DNA of 64,000 nucleotides from Streptomyces sp. NBC_01353. GTDB lineage: Bacteria; Actinomycetota; Actinomycetes; Streptomycetales; Streptomycetaceae. Within the stretch, counting starts at the first letter, position 1. Every line of letters begins with the position of its first letter. The notes beneath the pieces are model-generated. The model was not told the origin of the DNA. It made no database searches and saw nothing but the letters and a program-made list of their open reading frames with translations. Shown in pieces: positions 33,939-42,722 of the stretch. Location: contig NZ_CP108352.1 in NCBI RefSeq assembly GCF_036237275.1, forward strand, positions 7,130,001-7,194,000. The letters run 5' to 3'. The position numbers and the translations under genes were made by a program.

Positions 33939-35294
33939 CTAAATCCGCTCCGGAACCGGGTTGCCCGCGGCGGCCACCGCACGCCGTACGGGTACCCGCG
34001 CGAGCAGTACGAAACCGGCCGCGAAGAAGATCACCAGAGAGATGATGGCATCCCGGTAGCTCCCGGTCAGCTGATACGCGAGACCGAACACCAGTGGCCC
34101 CAGCCAGCTGAGACCGCGGTCGCTCATCTCGTACGCCGAGAAGTACTCCGCCTCCTTGCCGCGCGGCACCAGATGGGAGAAGAGCGAGCGCGACAGCGCC
34201 TGGCTTCCGCCGAGGACGAGACCGATCGCCGCCGCGAGAAAGAAGAACGCCACCGGGGCGTCGGCCGGCAGGAAGTACCCGGCGGCCAGGATCAGCGTCC
34301 AGACCGCCAGCGAGCCGAGGATCACGCGCTTGGCGCCGTACGAACGCGCCATCCGCCCCATGCCGAGCGCTCCCGCGACCGCGAGCACCTGGACCAGCAG
34401 TACCGCTGTGATCAGCGTCGTCTGCTCGAGCCCCAGCTCCTCGGATCCGTAGATCGACGCCTGCGAGATCACGGTCTGTACGCCGTCGTTGTAGATGAGA
34501 TACGCGAGCAGGAACGACAGCGTCAGCGGGTGGCGGCGCATGTCCCGCAGCGTCGCCATCAGCTGTCGCCAGCCACCGCCGACCGCACCCTCGCCCTTCG
34601 GCTGGACGTGCCGGTCGCGCAGCCGCCGCAGCGGCACCAGCGTGAAGGCGCCCCACCACAGCCCGGCCGAGGCCAGACAGATCCGCACCGCCGCGCCCTC
34701 CGTGAGGCCGAACGACTCGTGCCCGGAATAAAGGATCAGGTTGAGGACGAGGACCAGGGCGCCCGAGGTGTAGCCGAAGGCCCAGCCGCGCGAGGAGACC
34801 GCGTCCCGTTCGTCCGGCTCGGCGATCTGCGGCAGATAGGCGTTGTAGAGCACCATCGACACCGCAAGTGAGGCGTTCGCCACGATGAGCAGGAACGCGC
34901 CCAGCAGATAGCGGTCGCCGCTCAGGAAGAACATCCCCGCCGTCGCCGCCGCGCCGGTGTACGCGGAGGCCGCGAGCAGTGGCTTCTTGCGGCCTGTACG
35001 GTCCGCCGCCGCGCCCACCAGCGGCATCACGAGGACCGCCACCAGGATCGAGACCGAGACGGCGTAGGCGAAGAGCGAGCCGGCCCGCACGGGTATGCCG
35101 AGGGGGTGGACGAAGCCGTCCGCGTCGGCCGCCGCCTTCGCGATCGAGGTCAGATAGGGGCCGAGGAACACGGTCACGACGCTCGTCGAGTACACCGAGC
35201 AGGCGAAGTCGTAGAAGTACCAGCCGCGCTGCTCGCGCCTGCGGTCGGCCGGATCGGCGGTGTGCCCCTCCGGCTCGGTGGTGTCGGCAGTCAC
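33939..35294 (-). CDS. MFS transporter, UMF1 (Atg22-like) family
   Basis: 451 aa from GTG 35294 behind GGGGG; the open frame extends upstream but only this start precedes the conserved N-terminus. RRREQRGWYFYDFACSVYSTSVVTVFLGPYLTS is the UMF1/Atg22 signature, followed by 11-12 membrane helices and the loop MVLYNAYLPQIAEPDERDAVSSRGWAFGYTSG, which is typical of the family. Atg22 exports amino acids from yeast vacuoles; bacterial substrates are unknown. It is 41 bp downstream of the GDPD gene on the same strand and may be in its operon. Confidence 0.85.
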   Translation of the reverse strand: MTADTTEPEGHTADPADRRREQRGWYFYDFACSVYSTSVVTVFLGPYLTSIAKAAADADGFVHPLGIPVRAGSLFAYAVSVSILVAVLVMPLVGAAADRTGRKKPLLAASAYTGAAATAGMFFLSGDRYLLGAFLLIVANASLAVSMVLYNAYLPQIAEPDERDAVSSRGWAFGYTSGALVLVLNLILYSGHESFGLTEGAAVRICLASAGLWWGAFTLVPLRRLRDRHVQPKGEGAVGGGWRQLMATLRDMRRHPLTLSFLLAYLIYNDGVQTVISQASIYGSEELGLEQTTLITAVLLVQVLAVAGALGMGRMARSYGAKRVILGSLAVWTLILAAGYFLPADAPVAFFFLAAAIGLVLGGSQALSRSLFSHLVPRGKEAEYFSAYEMSDRGLSWLGPLVFGLAYQLTGSYRDAIISLVIFFAAGFVLLARVPVRRAVAAAGNPVPERI

Positions 35295-35335
35295 GGCCGC
35301 GGCCCCCTCGTTCGTCCCCGTGGCGGGACGCGCGG

Positions 35336-36100
35336 TCAGATCCACGCGCCCCGAGCGGTCAGCACTGCACGCAGCGCCTCCAGATGATCGGTCATGATGC
35401 CATCCACCCCCAGGTCGAGGAGAGAGTTCATCCGCTCCGGATCGTTGACGGTCCACACATGCACCTGGAGGCCGCGGGCATGGGCCTCCCGCACGAAGCG
35501 GCGGTCGACGACCGGAATGCCGCCCTGGCTCGCCGGCACCTGTGCGGCGACCGCGCCCGCGCGCAGCGCCGCCGGGATGCCGAGCGAGCGCAGCCGCAGG
35601 CCGAGAACGCCCTTCACACCGTACGAGGTGGCGAGCCGCGGCCCCGCGAGGCGATGCGCCCGGGCCACCCGCCCCTCGGTGAAGGAGCCCACGCAGATCC
35701 GGTCCCACGCCCCGGTCCTGCGGATCAGGTCGACCAGCGGGACCAGCGAGGACTCGGCCTTCAGGTCCACGTTCCAGCGCGCCTCGGGGAACTCCTCCAG
35801 GAGCTCCTCGAAGAGCGGCAGCGGCTCCTTGCCGGCCACCCGCGCCTCGCGGACGGCGTCCCAGGGGAGATCCCGGATACGGCCCGCAGCGTCCGTGACC
35901 CGGTCGAGCGTCGAGTCGTGGAAGGCGACCAGCGCACCGTCCGCGGTGGTGTGCACATCGGTCTCGAAGTAGCGGTAACCGGCTGCCGTGGCCCGCCGGA
36001 AGGCGGCCGCGGTGTTCTCCAGGCCGTCCGCCGTGCCGCCGCGGTGGGCGAACGGAATGGGCGACGGGTGGTCGAGGTAGGGGTGGCGTACGCGAGTCAC
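35336..36100 (-). CDS. Glycerophosphodiester phosphodiesterase
   Basis: 254 aa from GTG 36100, which overlaps the YczE-type gene's stop by 4 bp, supporting this start over the longer open frame. GDPD active-site motifs: FAHRGG...LENTAAAF, ETDVHTTADGALVAFHD (the E, D and H metal and catalytic residues), and the C-terminal VHVWTVNDPERMNSLLDLGVDGIMTDH. It hydrolyses glycerophosphodiesters to glycerol 3-phosphate plus an alcohol. There is no signal peptide, so it is cytoplasmic, acting on imported or recycled lipid head groups. Confidence 0.9.
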   Translation of the reverse strand: MTRVRHPYLDHPSPIPFAHRGGTADGLENTAAAFRRATAAGYRYFETDVHTTADGALVAFHDSTLDRVTDAAGRIRDLPWDAVREARVAGKEPLPLFEELLEEFPEARWNVDLKAESSLVPLVDLIRRTGAWDRICVGSFTEGRVARAHRLAGPRLATSYGVKGVLGLRLRSLGIPAALRAGAVAAQVPASQGGIPVVDRRFVREAHARGLQVHVWTVNDPERMNSLLDLGVDGIMTDHLEALRAVLTARGAWI

Positions 36101-36813
36101 CGCCGCAGTATCGCCTGCTCCGGTGTCCCGGAGGCGACCACGGTGCTGCTCACGTCCTTCTCGGCGATGGCGAACCTGCGCAGGAAGAACTGTGCGAGCG
36201 GGCCGATGCTCAGCGCGTAGAGGACGGTGCCGACGCCGACCGAGCCGCCGAGCAGGAAGCCGGTGGCGACCACCGCGACCTCGATGGCCGTGCGGACCAG
36301 GCGGATCGAGCGGCCGGTGAGCCGGTGCAGCCCGGTCATCAGACCGTCGCGGGGGCCGGGGCCGAACCGTGCTGCGATGTAGAGGCCGGTCGCCATGCCG
36401 TTGAGCACGATGCCGACGACCAGCAGGGCGGTCCGGGCGGCGAGGCCGTGGACCTCCGGCACCAGGGCGAGGGTTCCGTCCATCGCCACGCCGATCACGA
36501 AGACGTTCGAGATCGTGCCCAGACCCGGCTTCTGCCGGATCGGGATCCACAGGATCAGCACGATCGCCCCGACGAAGATCGAGACGACTCCGATGGTCAG
36601 TCCGGTCCGCTCGGCGAGGCCCTGGTGGAGGACGCCCCAGGGCTCCAGACCGAGCCCGCCGCGCACCAGAAGCGCCGAACTGATCCCGTACAGCGCCAGT
36701 CCGACATACAGCTGCGCGAGCCGACGGGTCAGATGACGACCGGTGAGCCGGCCGCGGAGGCCGGAGGCGATGGACAAGGTGGTGCTCCCTGTGGTGGTAG
36801 TGGACTGACTCAT
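36097..36813 (-). CDS. YczE/YitT-type integral membrane protein
   Basis: 238 aa from ATG 36813. Five or so membrane helices starting LYVGLALYGISSALLVRGGLGLEPWGVLHQGLA and a loop FGPGPRDGLMTGLHRLTG, a combination found in YczE/YyaS proteins. Its function is unknown in all organisms. It is divergent from a MocR-family regulator with only 63 bp between starts, the arrangement seen for yczR-yczE pairs in Bacillus and relatives, so it should be the regulator's target. The stop overlaps the GDPD start by 4 bp. Confidence 0.82.
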   Translation of the reverse strand: MSQSTTTTGSTTLSIASGLRGRLTGRHLTRRLAQLYVGLALYGISSALLVRGGLGLEPWGVLHQGLAERTGLTIGVVSIFVGAIVLILWIPIRQKPGLGTISNVFVIGVAMDGTLALVPEVHGLAARTALLVVGIVLNGMATGLYIAARFGPGPRDGLMTGLHRLTGRSIRLVRTAIEVAVVATGFLLGGSVGVGTVLYALSIGPLAQFFLRRFAIAEKDVSSTVVASGTPEQAILRR

Positions 36814-36890
36814 GACACTCTGTGGCGGGGGATCCCATCCCAACCATGGCCAATTCGAGGAAGGTGGACTGACTTCATGGCTCAGTGGAC
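36800..36890 (+). promoter_or_regulatory. GTGGACTGACT direct repeats, candidate MocR operator
   Basis: GTGGACTGACT occurs at 36800-36810 (in the yczE-type start region) and again at 36864-36874 (before the MocR start), on the same strand. A third GTGGAC core is at 36885-36890, 21 bp after the second, two helical turns. GntR/MocR regulators such as PdxR bind direct repeats of the type GTGGACTA, so these are likely binding sites. Confidence 0.6.
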
Positions 36891-38376
36891 CTCGGCCGTC
36901 GGGCCGGCCCAGCTGGCACGGCAGCTCCAGGCACAGCAGCCGCGTCCCGCGGGACCCGGCGCGCGCAAGCCGCCCGCCTACCGAGCGCTGGCCGACGGCA
37001 TCCGCCTCCTCGTGCTCGAGGGCCGCGTGCCCGTGGCCGCCCGGCTGCCCGCCGAGCGGGAGCTCGCCGTGGCGCTCACCGTCAGCCGTACGACGGTCGC
37101 GGCCGCGTACGAGGCGCTGCGCGCCGAGGGCTTCCTGGAGTCCCGCCGCGGGGCCGGCAGCTGGACCGCCGTACCGGCCGGGAACCCGCTGCCCGCGCGC
37201 GGGCTCGAACCGCTGCCTCCGGAGTCGCTCGGGTCGATGATCGACCTCGGCTGCGCGGCGCTGCCCGCACCCGAGCCCTGGCTGACCCGGAGTGTCCAGG
37301 GGGCCCTGGAGGAGCTGCCGCCGTACGCCCACACGCACGGGGACTATCCGGCCGGCCTGCCCGCGCTGCGGCAGATGCTCGCCGACCGGTACACCGAGCG
37401 GGGCATCCCGACCATGCCCGAGCAGATCATGGTCACCACCGGCGCGATGGGCGCCATCGACGCCATCTGCCATCTCTTCGCCGGGCGCGGCGAGCGGATC
37501 GCCGTCGAGTCGCCCTCGTACGCCAACATCCTCCAGCTCATGCGCTCGGCCGGCGCCCGGCTCGTGCCTGTCGCGATGGCCGAGGGGCTCACCGGCTGGG
37601 ATCTGAACCGCTGGCGGCAGGTGCTGCGGGACGCGGCGCCGCGGCTCGCGTACGTCGTCGCCGACTTCCACAACCCGACGGGCGCCCTGGCCGACGAGGA
37701 CCAGCGACGGCAGCTCGTGGACGCGGCCCGCTCGGCCGGCACGGTCCTGGTCGTCGACGAGACGATGTCCGAACTGTTCCTGGACGACGGCCTGGAGATG
37801 CCCCGGCCCGTCTGCGCCTTCGACCCGGCGGGCGCGACGGTGCTCACGGTCGGCTCGGCGAGCAAGGCGTTCTGGGCGGGCATGAGGATCGGCTGGGTGC
37901 GGGCCGCGCCCGACGTGATCCGCTCCCTGGTGGCGGCGCGTGCCTACGCCGACCTGGGCACCCCCGTCCTGGAACAGCTCGGGGTCAACTGGCTGATGCG
38001 CACCGGGGGCTGGGAGCAGGCCGTCGACATCCGCCGCACCCAGGCGCGGGAGAACCGCGACGCGCTGGTGGCGGCGGTGCGGGCCGAGCTCCCGGAGTGG
38101 GAGTTCGAGGTCCCGCACGGCGGCCTGACGCTCTGGGTCCGTACGGGCGGCCTCTCGGGCTCGCGGATCGCCGAGGTCGGCGAGCGGGTGGGGGTGCGGG
38201 TCCCCTCGGGGCCGCGGTTCGGCGTGGACGGTGCCTTCGAGGGGTACGTCCGGCTCCCGTTCACGGTGGGCGGCCCGGTCGCGGTGGAAGCGGCGGCCCG
38301 GCTGGCGGCCGCGGCGCGGCTGGTGGAGTCGGGCGCGGGGGCGGGCGTGGAGCCCTCGCGGACGTTCGTGGCGTAG
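36877..38376 (+). CDS. MocR-type (GntR-aminotransferase) regulator, YczR-like
   Basis: 499 aa from ATG 36877. The winged helix (residues 35-110) has RLPAERELAVALTVSRTTVAAAYEALRAEGFLESRRGAGSW. The C-terminal PLP-binding fold-type-I aminotransferase-like domain has HNPTGALADEDQRR, the conserved VDETMSELFLDD and SASKAFWAGMRIGW with the PLP-Schiff-base lysine. Such regulators bind PLP (or a PLP adduct) as effector. It is divergent from the yczE-type gene, as YczR regulators are, so it probably controls that operon (yczE-gdpD-MFS). It ends at a 21-bp terminator stem. Confidence 0.88.
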   Translation: MAQWTSAVGPAQLARQLQAQQPRPAGPGARKPPAYRALADGIRLLVLEGRVPVAARLPAERELAVALTVSRTTVAAAYEALRAEGFLESRRGAGSWTAVPAGNPLPARGLEPLPPESLGSMIDLGCAALPAPEPWLTRSVQGALEELPPYAHTHGDYPAGLPALRQMLADRYTERGIPTMPEQIMVTTGAMGAIDAICHLFAGRGERIAVESPSYANILQLMRSAGARLVPVAMAEGLTGWDLNRWRQVLRDAAPRLAYVVADFHNPTGALADEDQRRQLVDAARSAGTVLVVDETMSELFLDDGLEMPRPVCAFDPAGATVLTVGSASKAFWAGMRIGWVRAAPDVIRSLVAARAYADLGTPVLEQLGVNWLMRTGGWEQAVDIRRTQARENRDALVAAVRAELPEWEFEVPHGGLTLWVRTGGLSGSRIAEVGERVGVRVPSGPRFGVDGAFEGYVRLPFTVGGPVAVEAAARLAAAARLVESGAGAGVEPSRTFVA

Positions 38377-38385
38377 GGAGTCCTA

Positions 38386-38432
38386 CGCCGGAGGGCGGGT
38401 ACGGACCGGGTGTCCGTACCCGCCCTCCGGCG
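38386..38432. terminator. Very long perfect-stem bidirectional terminator
   Basis: A perfect 21-bp stem (38386-38406 with 38412-38432) with a CGGGT loop fills the 67-bp gap between the convergent MocR-type gene and sffA. Confidence 0.85.
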
Positions 38433-38443
38433 TTCGTCCGGTG

Positions 38444-40078
38444 TCAGCCTTCCGCCGGGACCGGGGTGTGGCGCGGGGCCGGTCCCGGTTCGGGTGCGGC
38501 GGGCTTCGTCACGATGGCGGGGCCGGGGTCCGGCTCCGAGCCGGGAGCCGCCTCGACCGCAGTACCCGTGGCGGTCTGTCGCTCGGGCAGGAGCGCCAGG
38601 ACGGCCTGGCGGTGCGCCTCGCTCGTCGCGTCGTCGAACGGATCGGGCGTCGCCGGCACCTGGAGACGCAGGACCCGGCCGCTGCCGAGGCGGGCGTAGC
38701 CGCGGCCCGGCGGGACGACCGGGACCGGGGTGGTGTGCGGCCCGACGCCGAGGACCGACGCGATCTGGCCGGGGGAGGCAGGGCCGAGCACGACCCGGGC
38801 GCGGGTGTGCGTGCGCACCGTCTCGCCGAGCGTCTCCATGCTGTCGAACTGCTCCGCCACCACCACCGTGACGTGCGCGGCCCTGCCGTGCCGCAGCGGC
38901 ACCTGGAGCAGGTCCTGCGGGTCGGGCCGGCCGTCGGCCGCCGCCAGGTGGCCGAGGACGCTCGGGCGGTCGAGCAGGATCCACAGCGGGCGCCTGGTGT
39001 CGTCGGGCGCGGGGTGGCCCGCCTGGCGGGCCCGGTTCGCGGCGATCAGCCGCCGCTCGGTCTCGTGCGCCGCCCACTCCAGGCTCGCCAGCGCGCCGGC
39101 GAGACCGCACTCGACGCCCAGGACTCCGGCGCGGCCGGTCAGACAGGCGTACTCGCCGGTGCCGCTGCCCTCGACGATCAGCACGTCGCCGTGCGGCAGG
39201 GCCTGGAGCGCGATGGAGCGCAGGAGGGAGGTCGTGCCGCTGCCGGGCTGGCCGACGGCGAGCAGATGCGGCTCCGTGGAGCGCGGACCGGTGCGCCAGA
39301 CGACCGGGGGCGCGTCCTCCGCCCCGTCGGCGGCCTGCACCGGCACGGTCCGCTGAACGGCGTCGGCATCGGTGAAGCCGAGGACAGTCTCGCCCGGCAC
39401 GGTGACGAAGCGCTGGGCGGCGATCGTGGTCGGAAGGGGCGGCAGCACGCTCATGACGAGCTGGTTGCCCTCCTCGTCCCAGTCGAAGAGGTACTCGCGT
39501 CCGCGGCCCGACTTGGCGTGCAGCAGCTGCTCGATCCGGGCGCGGGCGGCGGGCTCACCGTCGGTGAAGTACGCGGGGTACTTGATCCGCAGGCGGGTGA
39601 GGCGCCCGCCGTCGTCGAAGGCGTGGTCCCCGAACGGGCCGGTCCAGTCGCCGCCGTGGGCGAAGAGCGGAGCCGGGTCCTCGGGGACGGAGAAGTACGG
39701 CACCAGTGCCTCGTAGAGGCCCTTGAGCCGCTCGATCTCGGCCTCGTCGGGCCCGGTCTTCACGACCGGGCGCTCGCGCCCCTTCCAGGCGGCGGCGCCC
39801 ATCACAGAGACGAGGGCGAGGAGCGGACCGTACGGGACGAGCGCGAGGACGAGGACGCAGGCCGCGACCAGGAGCAGCGTGGGACCGCGCCGCTCCTTCG
39901 GGGTCGCGGCCCACCTGGCACGCGCGGTCGCGGCCAGCTTCCGTAGACCACGCGTGATGGTGATCAGCGGATGGAGCACGTCGGTGGCGCTGTCGGCGGC
40001 CGTGCGCGCGATCTCTCGACTGCGAGCGATCCGGTCGCTGCCGCTGCTCAGAATGCGGGGGAGTGGTCGCCGGGCCAC
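38444..40078 (-). CDS. sffA: SffA-like SpoIIIE/FtsK-family protein with altered Walker A
   Basis: 544 aa, ATG 40078, 37 bp after smeA. Two hydrophobic helices (about residues 66-97) anchor it; the rest is cytoplasmic with an FtsK-like ATPase core from about residue 265. In Walker A, the motif GxxGxGKS reads G276QPGSGTTS284, with threonine in the lysine position. Walker B PLWILLDRP is present. The FtsK gamma DNA-recognition domain is absent. In S. coelicolor SffA (SpoIIIE/FtsK-like, SCO1415/1416 locus) is brought to sporulation septa by SmeA and helps chromosome segregation. The C-terminal 50 residues are Pro/Ala-rich. Confidence 0.82.
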   Translation of the reverse strand: MARRPLPRILSSGSDRIARSREIARTAADSATDVLHPLITITRGLRKLAATARARWAATPKERRGPTLLLVAACVLVLALVPYGPLLALVSVMGAAAWKGRERPVVKTGPDEAEIERLKGLYEALVPYFSVPEDPAPLFAHGGDWTGPFGDHAFDDGGRLTRLRIKYPAYFTDGEPAARARIEQLLHAKSGRGREYLFDWDEEGNQLVMSVLPPLPTTIAAQRFVTVPGETVLGFTDADAVQRTVPVQAADGAEDAPPVVWRTGPRSTEPHLLAVGQPGSGTTSLLRSIALQALPHGDVLIVEGSGTGEYACLTGRAGVLGVECGLAGALASLEWAAHETERRLIAANRARQAGHPAPDDTRRPLWILLDRPSVLGHLAAADGRPDPQDLLQVPLRHGRAAHVTVVVAEQFDSMETLGETVRTHTRARVVLGPASPGQIASVLGVGPHTTPVPVVPPGRGYARLGSGRVLRLQVPATPDPFDDATSEAHRQAVLALLPERQTATGTAVEAAPGSEPDPGPAIVTKPAAPEPGPAPRHTPVPAEG

Positions 40079-40115
40079 GTCGTACTCCTGGAGTTGTGGA
40101 AGGGGTTGTGGGGCG

Positions 40116-40310
40116 TCAGAACTTGATCCCGCCCAAGAGGCTGGCGAGGCTCTGTCCGCCTGCGGTGATGCTCGGGGCGATGGCGGTGCCCGCGAGGTAG
40201 AAGCCGAAGAGGGAGCTGACGAGGGCGTGGGACGCCTTCATGCCGTCCTTCTTGAAGAACAGGAAGCAGATGATGCCGAGCAGGACCACGCCTGAGATGG
40301 ACAGGATCAT
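40116..40310 (-). CDS. smeA: SmeA, small membrane protein of sporulation septa
   Basis: 64 aa, ATG 40310 behind AGGAG. An N-terminal membrane helix ILSISGVVLLGIICFLFF, a basic KKDGMKAS loop and a second hydrophobic stretch (ALVSSLFGFYLAGTAIA) before an end rich in Ser/Gly. The length is identical to S. coelicolor SmeA, and the gene is followed by sffA as there. SmeA localises to sporulation septa and recruits SffA. Expression in the family depends on whi sporulation regulators; no WhiA GACAC motif was seen in the 100 bp upstream, and the upstream region (40311-40420) is AT-richer than average with a TAGATA-like -10. Confidence 0.85.
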   Translation of the reverse strand: MILSISGVVLLGIICFLFFKKDGMKASHALVSSLFGFYLAGTAIAPSITAGGQSLASLLGGIKF

Positions 40311-40614
40311 GAGGGGTTCTCCTGGTTGAGGGGACAGTCACCATGAGTCCTTCCAGGTTCACAGGAAGTATCTATGCGATTAAAGGTGCATATGGGTGAA
40401 ACATGGGCGATTTCACTTGACTGGCGGAGGTGGAGGGCGCGCCCGAGTGGCGAAATGCCCGGAGCGCGCTAGGTGATCTTTGCCGTGGACGCGCCCGGTC
40501 ATGTCGCGGGACGGGCAGTACCCTGTCGATTCACTCGTACGGCCTTGGTCGCCGTGCGCAGGCCACCCGCACGGGAACCGACGTGCGCGACGGAATGGAA
40601 GGCGGACACGTCCG

Positions 40615-41007
40615 ATGAGCGAGACTCCGGACCCCGAGGTCATCGAGCTGGCGAGCAAGGTCTTCGACCTCGCGCGGACGGGCGACGCCGAGACCCTGGC
40701 CGCCTATGTCGACGCGGGCGTCCCCGCCGATCTCACCAACGACAGGGGCGACTCCCTCGTCATGCTCGCCGCCTACCACGGGCACGCGGAGGCGGTCACC
40801 GCACTGCTGGCCCGGGGCGCCGACTCGGACCGTGCCAACGACCGCGGCCAGACCCCGCTCGCCGGTGCGGTCTTCAAGGGCGAGGACGCCGTCGTCCGCG
40901 CGCTGCTCGCCGGCGGCGCAAATCCGGAAGCGGGGACTCCGTCTGCCGTGGATACTGCTCGGATGTTTGGGAAGACAGAACTCCTGGAGCTGTTCGACGC
41001 CCGGTGA
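40615..41007 (+). CDS. Ankyrin-repeat protein
   Basis: 130 aa from ATG 40615. Two or three ankyrin repeats, the clearest being DRGDSLVMLAAYHGHAEAVTALLARGAD and DRGQTPLAGAVFKGEDAVVRALLAGGAN. It is a small soluble protein-interaction module with no catalytic residues. The last 30 codons (about 40920-41007) are less GC-biased at third positions than the rest, a possible sign of weaker selection there. Divergent from smeA with 304 bp between starts. Function unknown. Confidence 0.82.
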   Translation: MSETPDPEVIELASKVFDLARTGDAETLAAYVDAGVPADLTNDRGDSLVMLAAYHGHAEAVTALLARGADSDRANDRGQTPLAGAVFKGEDAVVRALLAGGANPEAGTPSAVDTARMFGKTELLELFDAR

Positions 41008-41133
41008 AGATCCGGGTGAACGGGCACTGAACCCCAGGTGAGAGCGGTGTCGTAAATGTGGTCGCGGTGGCGAAATGGCTGGGTCATCATGACGTCGGGC
41101 CCGCAACGGGCCACCGACGAGAGGCAGAGGAAG

Positions 41134-41190
41134 ATGGTCAACACCAAGCGAAGGACGACGGGCGGCCGAACATGTTGCTGCGCGGCCTAG
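41134..41190 (+). CDS. Tiny Cys-rich ORF (possible leader peptide)
   Basis: 18 aa, MVNTKRRTTGGRTCCCAA, ATG 41134 to TAG 41188-41190, with AGAGGAAG upstream. It has a basic body and a run of three cysteines three residues from the end. It precedes the HEAT-repeat gene start by 60 bp. Poly-cysteine leader ORFs that attenuate operons in response to cysteine are known in mycobacteria. Whether this is one is an inference; the codon usage is too short to judge. Confidence 0.4.
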   Translation: MVNTKRRTTGGRTCCCAA

Positions 41191-41249
41191 GCGATCACCA
41201 GTCCCCGGTACTCCCGGTCGTGTCGACAGCTTGATGTGAGGCATCTTCC

Positions 41250-42665
41250 ATGTTCGAACCAGTCATAGCGCCGAGCGGCACCCTGCTCGGCCTGCTGCAG
41301 AGGGGCCGCGGCGACGGCACTCTGCACGCGCTCGCCGCGCCACGTGCCGAGGCCCTCGCGGCCCTCAACCACTGCGTTCTCAGCGACCCCCGCCAGGACT
41401 GGCAGGTCGAGAACCGCTCCCTCTACTACGCACGCCTGTACCTCGACCTGCACGGCGGGCTCACGGAGATCGAGACCCACCTCTTCGGTGCCGAGGACCA
41501 CTTCGACACCGAGGAGAACAGGACCGGGCTCGCGCTCGCCGTCCTCGGGCATCTCGCCTCCTACGGCCGCCAGGACGCCCTGGTGCTGCTCCGGCGGTAC
41601 GCCGCGACCGGCACCAACTGGGCCTGGGCCCTCGACGAGCTCGCCCTGCGCGACGACGACGCCGGACTGCGCTCGCTCGCCGCCCCGGTCCTCGCCCGCT
41701 TCGCGGCCACCCCGGAGGGCGACGCCGAACTGGCGAGCGTCGTACGGGACGCCTTCGAGCCCCGGCCGTGGCGGTTGTGGGCCGAGGATCAGCGGGACGC
41801 CGTCGGCGCCCGGGTCAGGGCGGCCCAGGAACAGGGCTCCTTCGACCGCTGGCAGCGCCAGATGCGACCGAGCGGCCCCCGGCCCGGCTGGAGCGTCCAG
41901 GCGGTCTTCGACTGGGCCCAGGAAGGCCTGGAGCGCGGCGCGGTGCTGCACGGCCCCGCCGCCCGCTGCCTGACCGCCGTCGCCGGTCCCGAGGACCGGC
42001 CGGCCATCGTCGAAGCCGCCCGCAGCGGACCCGACGGCGCGCGCTGCGCCGCCCTCCACTACCTCGCCGAATCACGTGACCCCTCCGTGCTCGACCTCAT
42101 CGAGGCCGCCGCCGGCAGCGACTCCCGTACCGTCGCCGAAGCCGCCGTCTCCGCGTTCGAGCGCATGTGCGGCGAGCCCGCCGTCGACCGCGCCCGCGGC
42201 TGGGTCCACCGGCCCGACGCGCTCGGTGCGGCCGCCGCCGGAGTCCTCGCCTGCCGCGGCGGCGCCCAGGACGCCCTGCTCGTCCTCGGCGCACTGCGCG
42301 AGACGGTCCGGGCCGAAGGCCCCGACGCGACCGCCCTCTACACCCTCGTCGACGGCTCCGGCCGCCTCGGCATCGCCTGCGCCGCCCCCGTGCTGCGCCA
42401 CGTCTACCGAGAGACGGCCTCCTCCCAACTGCGCGGCCGCACGGCCCGCGCCCTCGCGGCAACGGACCCGACCTTCCCGACGGGTTTCGCCGTCGAATGC
42501 CTCTGGGACTGCGAGGAGACCACGCGCGAGGTCGCGGCGCTGCACGCCGAGACCGGTGACGTACGAGTCGCGGAGCGACTGCGCCGCCTGGCGGCCGACC
42601 CGGCCGAGGAGGCGGAGGTCCAGACGGCGGTCCGCAACCGGATAGGGCCCGACCTGCAGGTCTGA
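41250..42665 (+). CDS. HEAT-repeat protein
   Basis: 471 aa, ATG 41250 with GAGG upstream. It is all-helical with irregular HEAT repeats, clearest from about residue 270 on (LDLIEAAAGSDSRTVAEAAVSAFERM, LVLGALRETV). The N-terminal 100 residues are less repetitive. It has no signal peptide or catalytic motif, so it is likely a scaffold. Similar proteins are common and uncharacterised in Streptomyces. A cysteine-rich mini-ORF precedes it. Confidence 0.72.
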   Translation: MFEPVIAPSGTLLGLLQRGRGDGTLHALAAPRAEALAALNHCVLSDPRQDWQVENRSLYYARLYLDLHGGLTEIETHLFGAEDHFDTEENRTGLALAVLGHLASYGRQDALVLLRRYAATGTNWAWALDELALRDDDAGLRSLAAPVLARFAATPEGDAELASVVRDAFEPRPWRLWAEDQRDAVGARVRAAQEQGSFDRWQRQMRPSGPRPGWSVQAVFDWAQEGLERGAVLHGPAARCLTAVAGPEDRPAIVEAARSGPDGARCAALHYLAESRDPSVLDLIEAAAGSDSRTVAEAAVSAFERMCGEPAVDRARGWVHRPDALGAAAAGVLACRGGAQDALLVLGALRETVRAEGPDATALYTLVDGSGRLGIACAAPVLRHVYRETASSQLRGRTARALAATDPTFPTGFAVECLWDCEETTREVAALHAETGDVRVAERLRRLAADPAEEAEVQTAVRNRIGPDLQV

Positions 42666-42722
42666 GCGGGGCCGTGCGCCGTCTGAGTGGCGGCCGAGCG
42701 GGCGCCCGGCCTGTCCGAGTGA

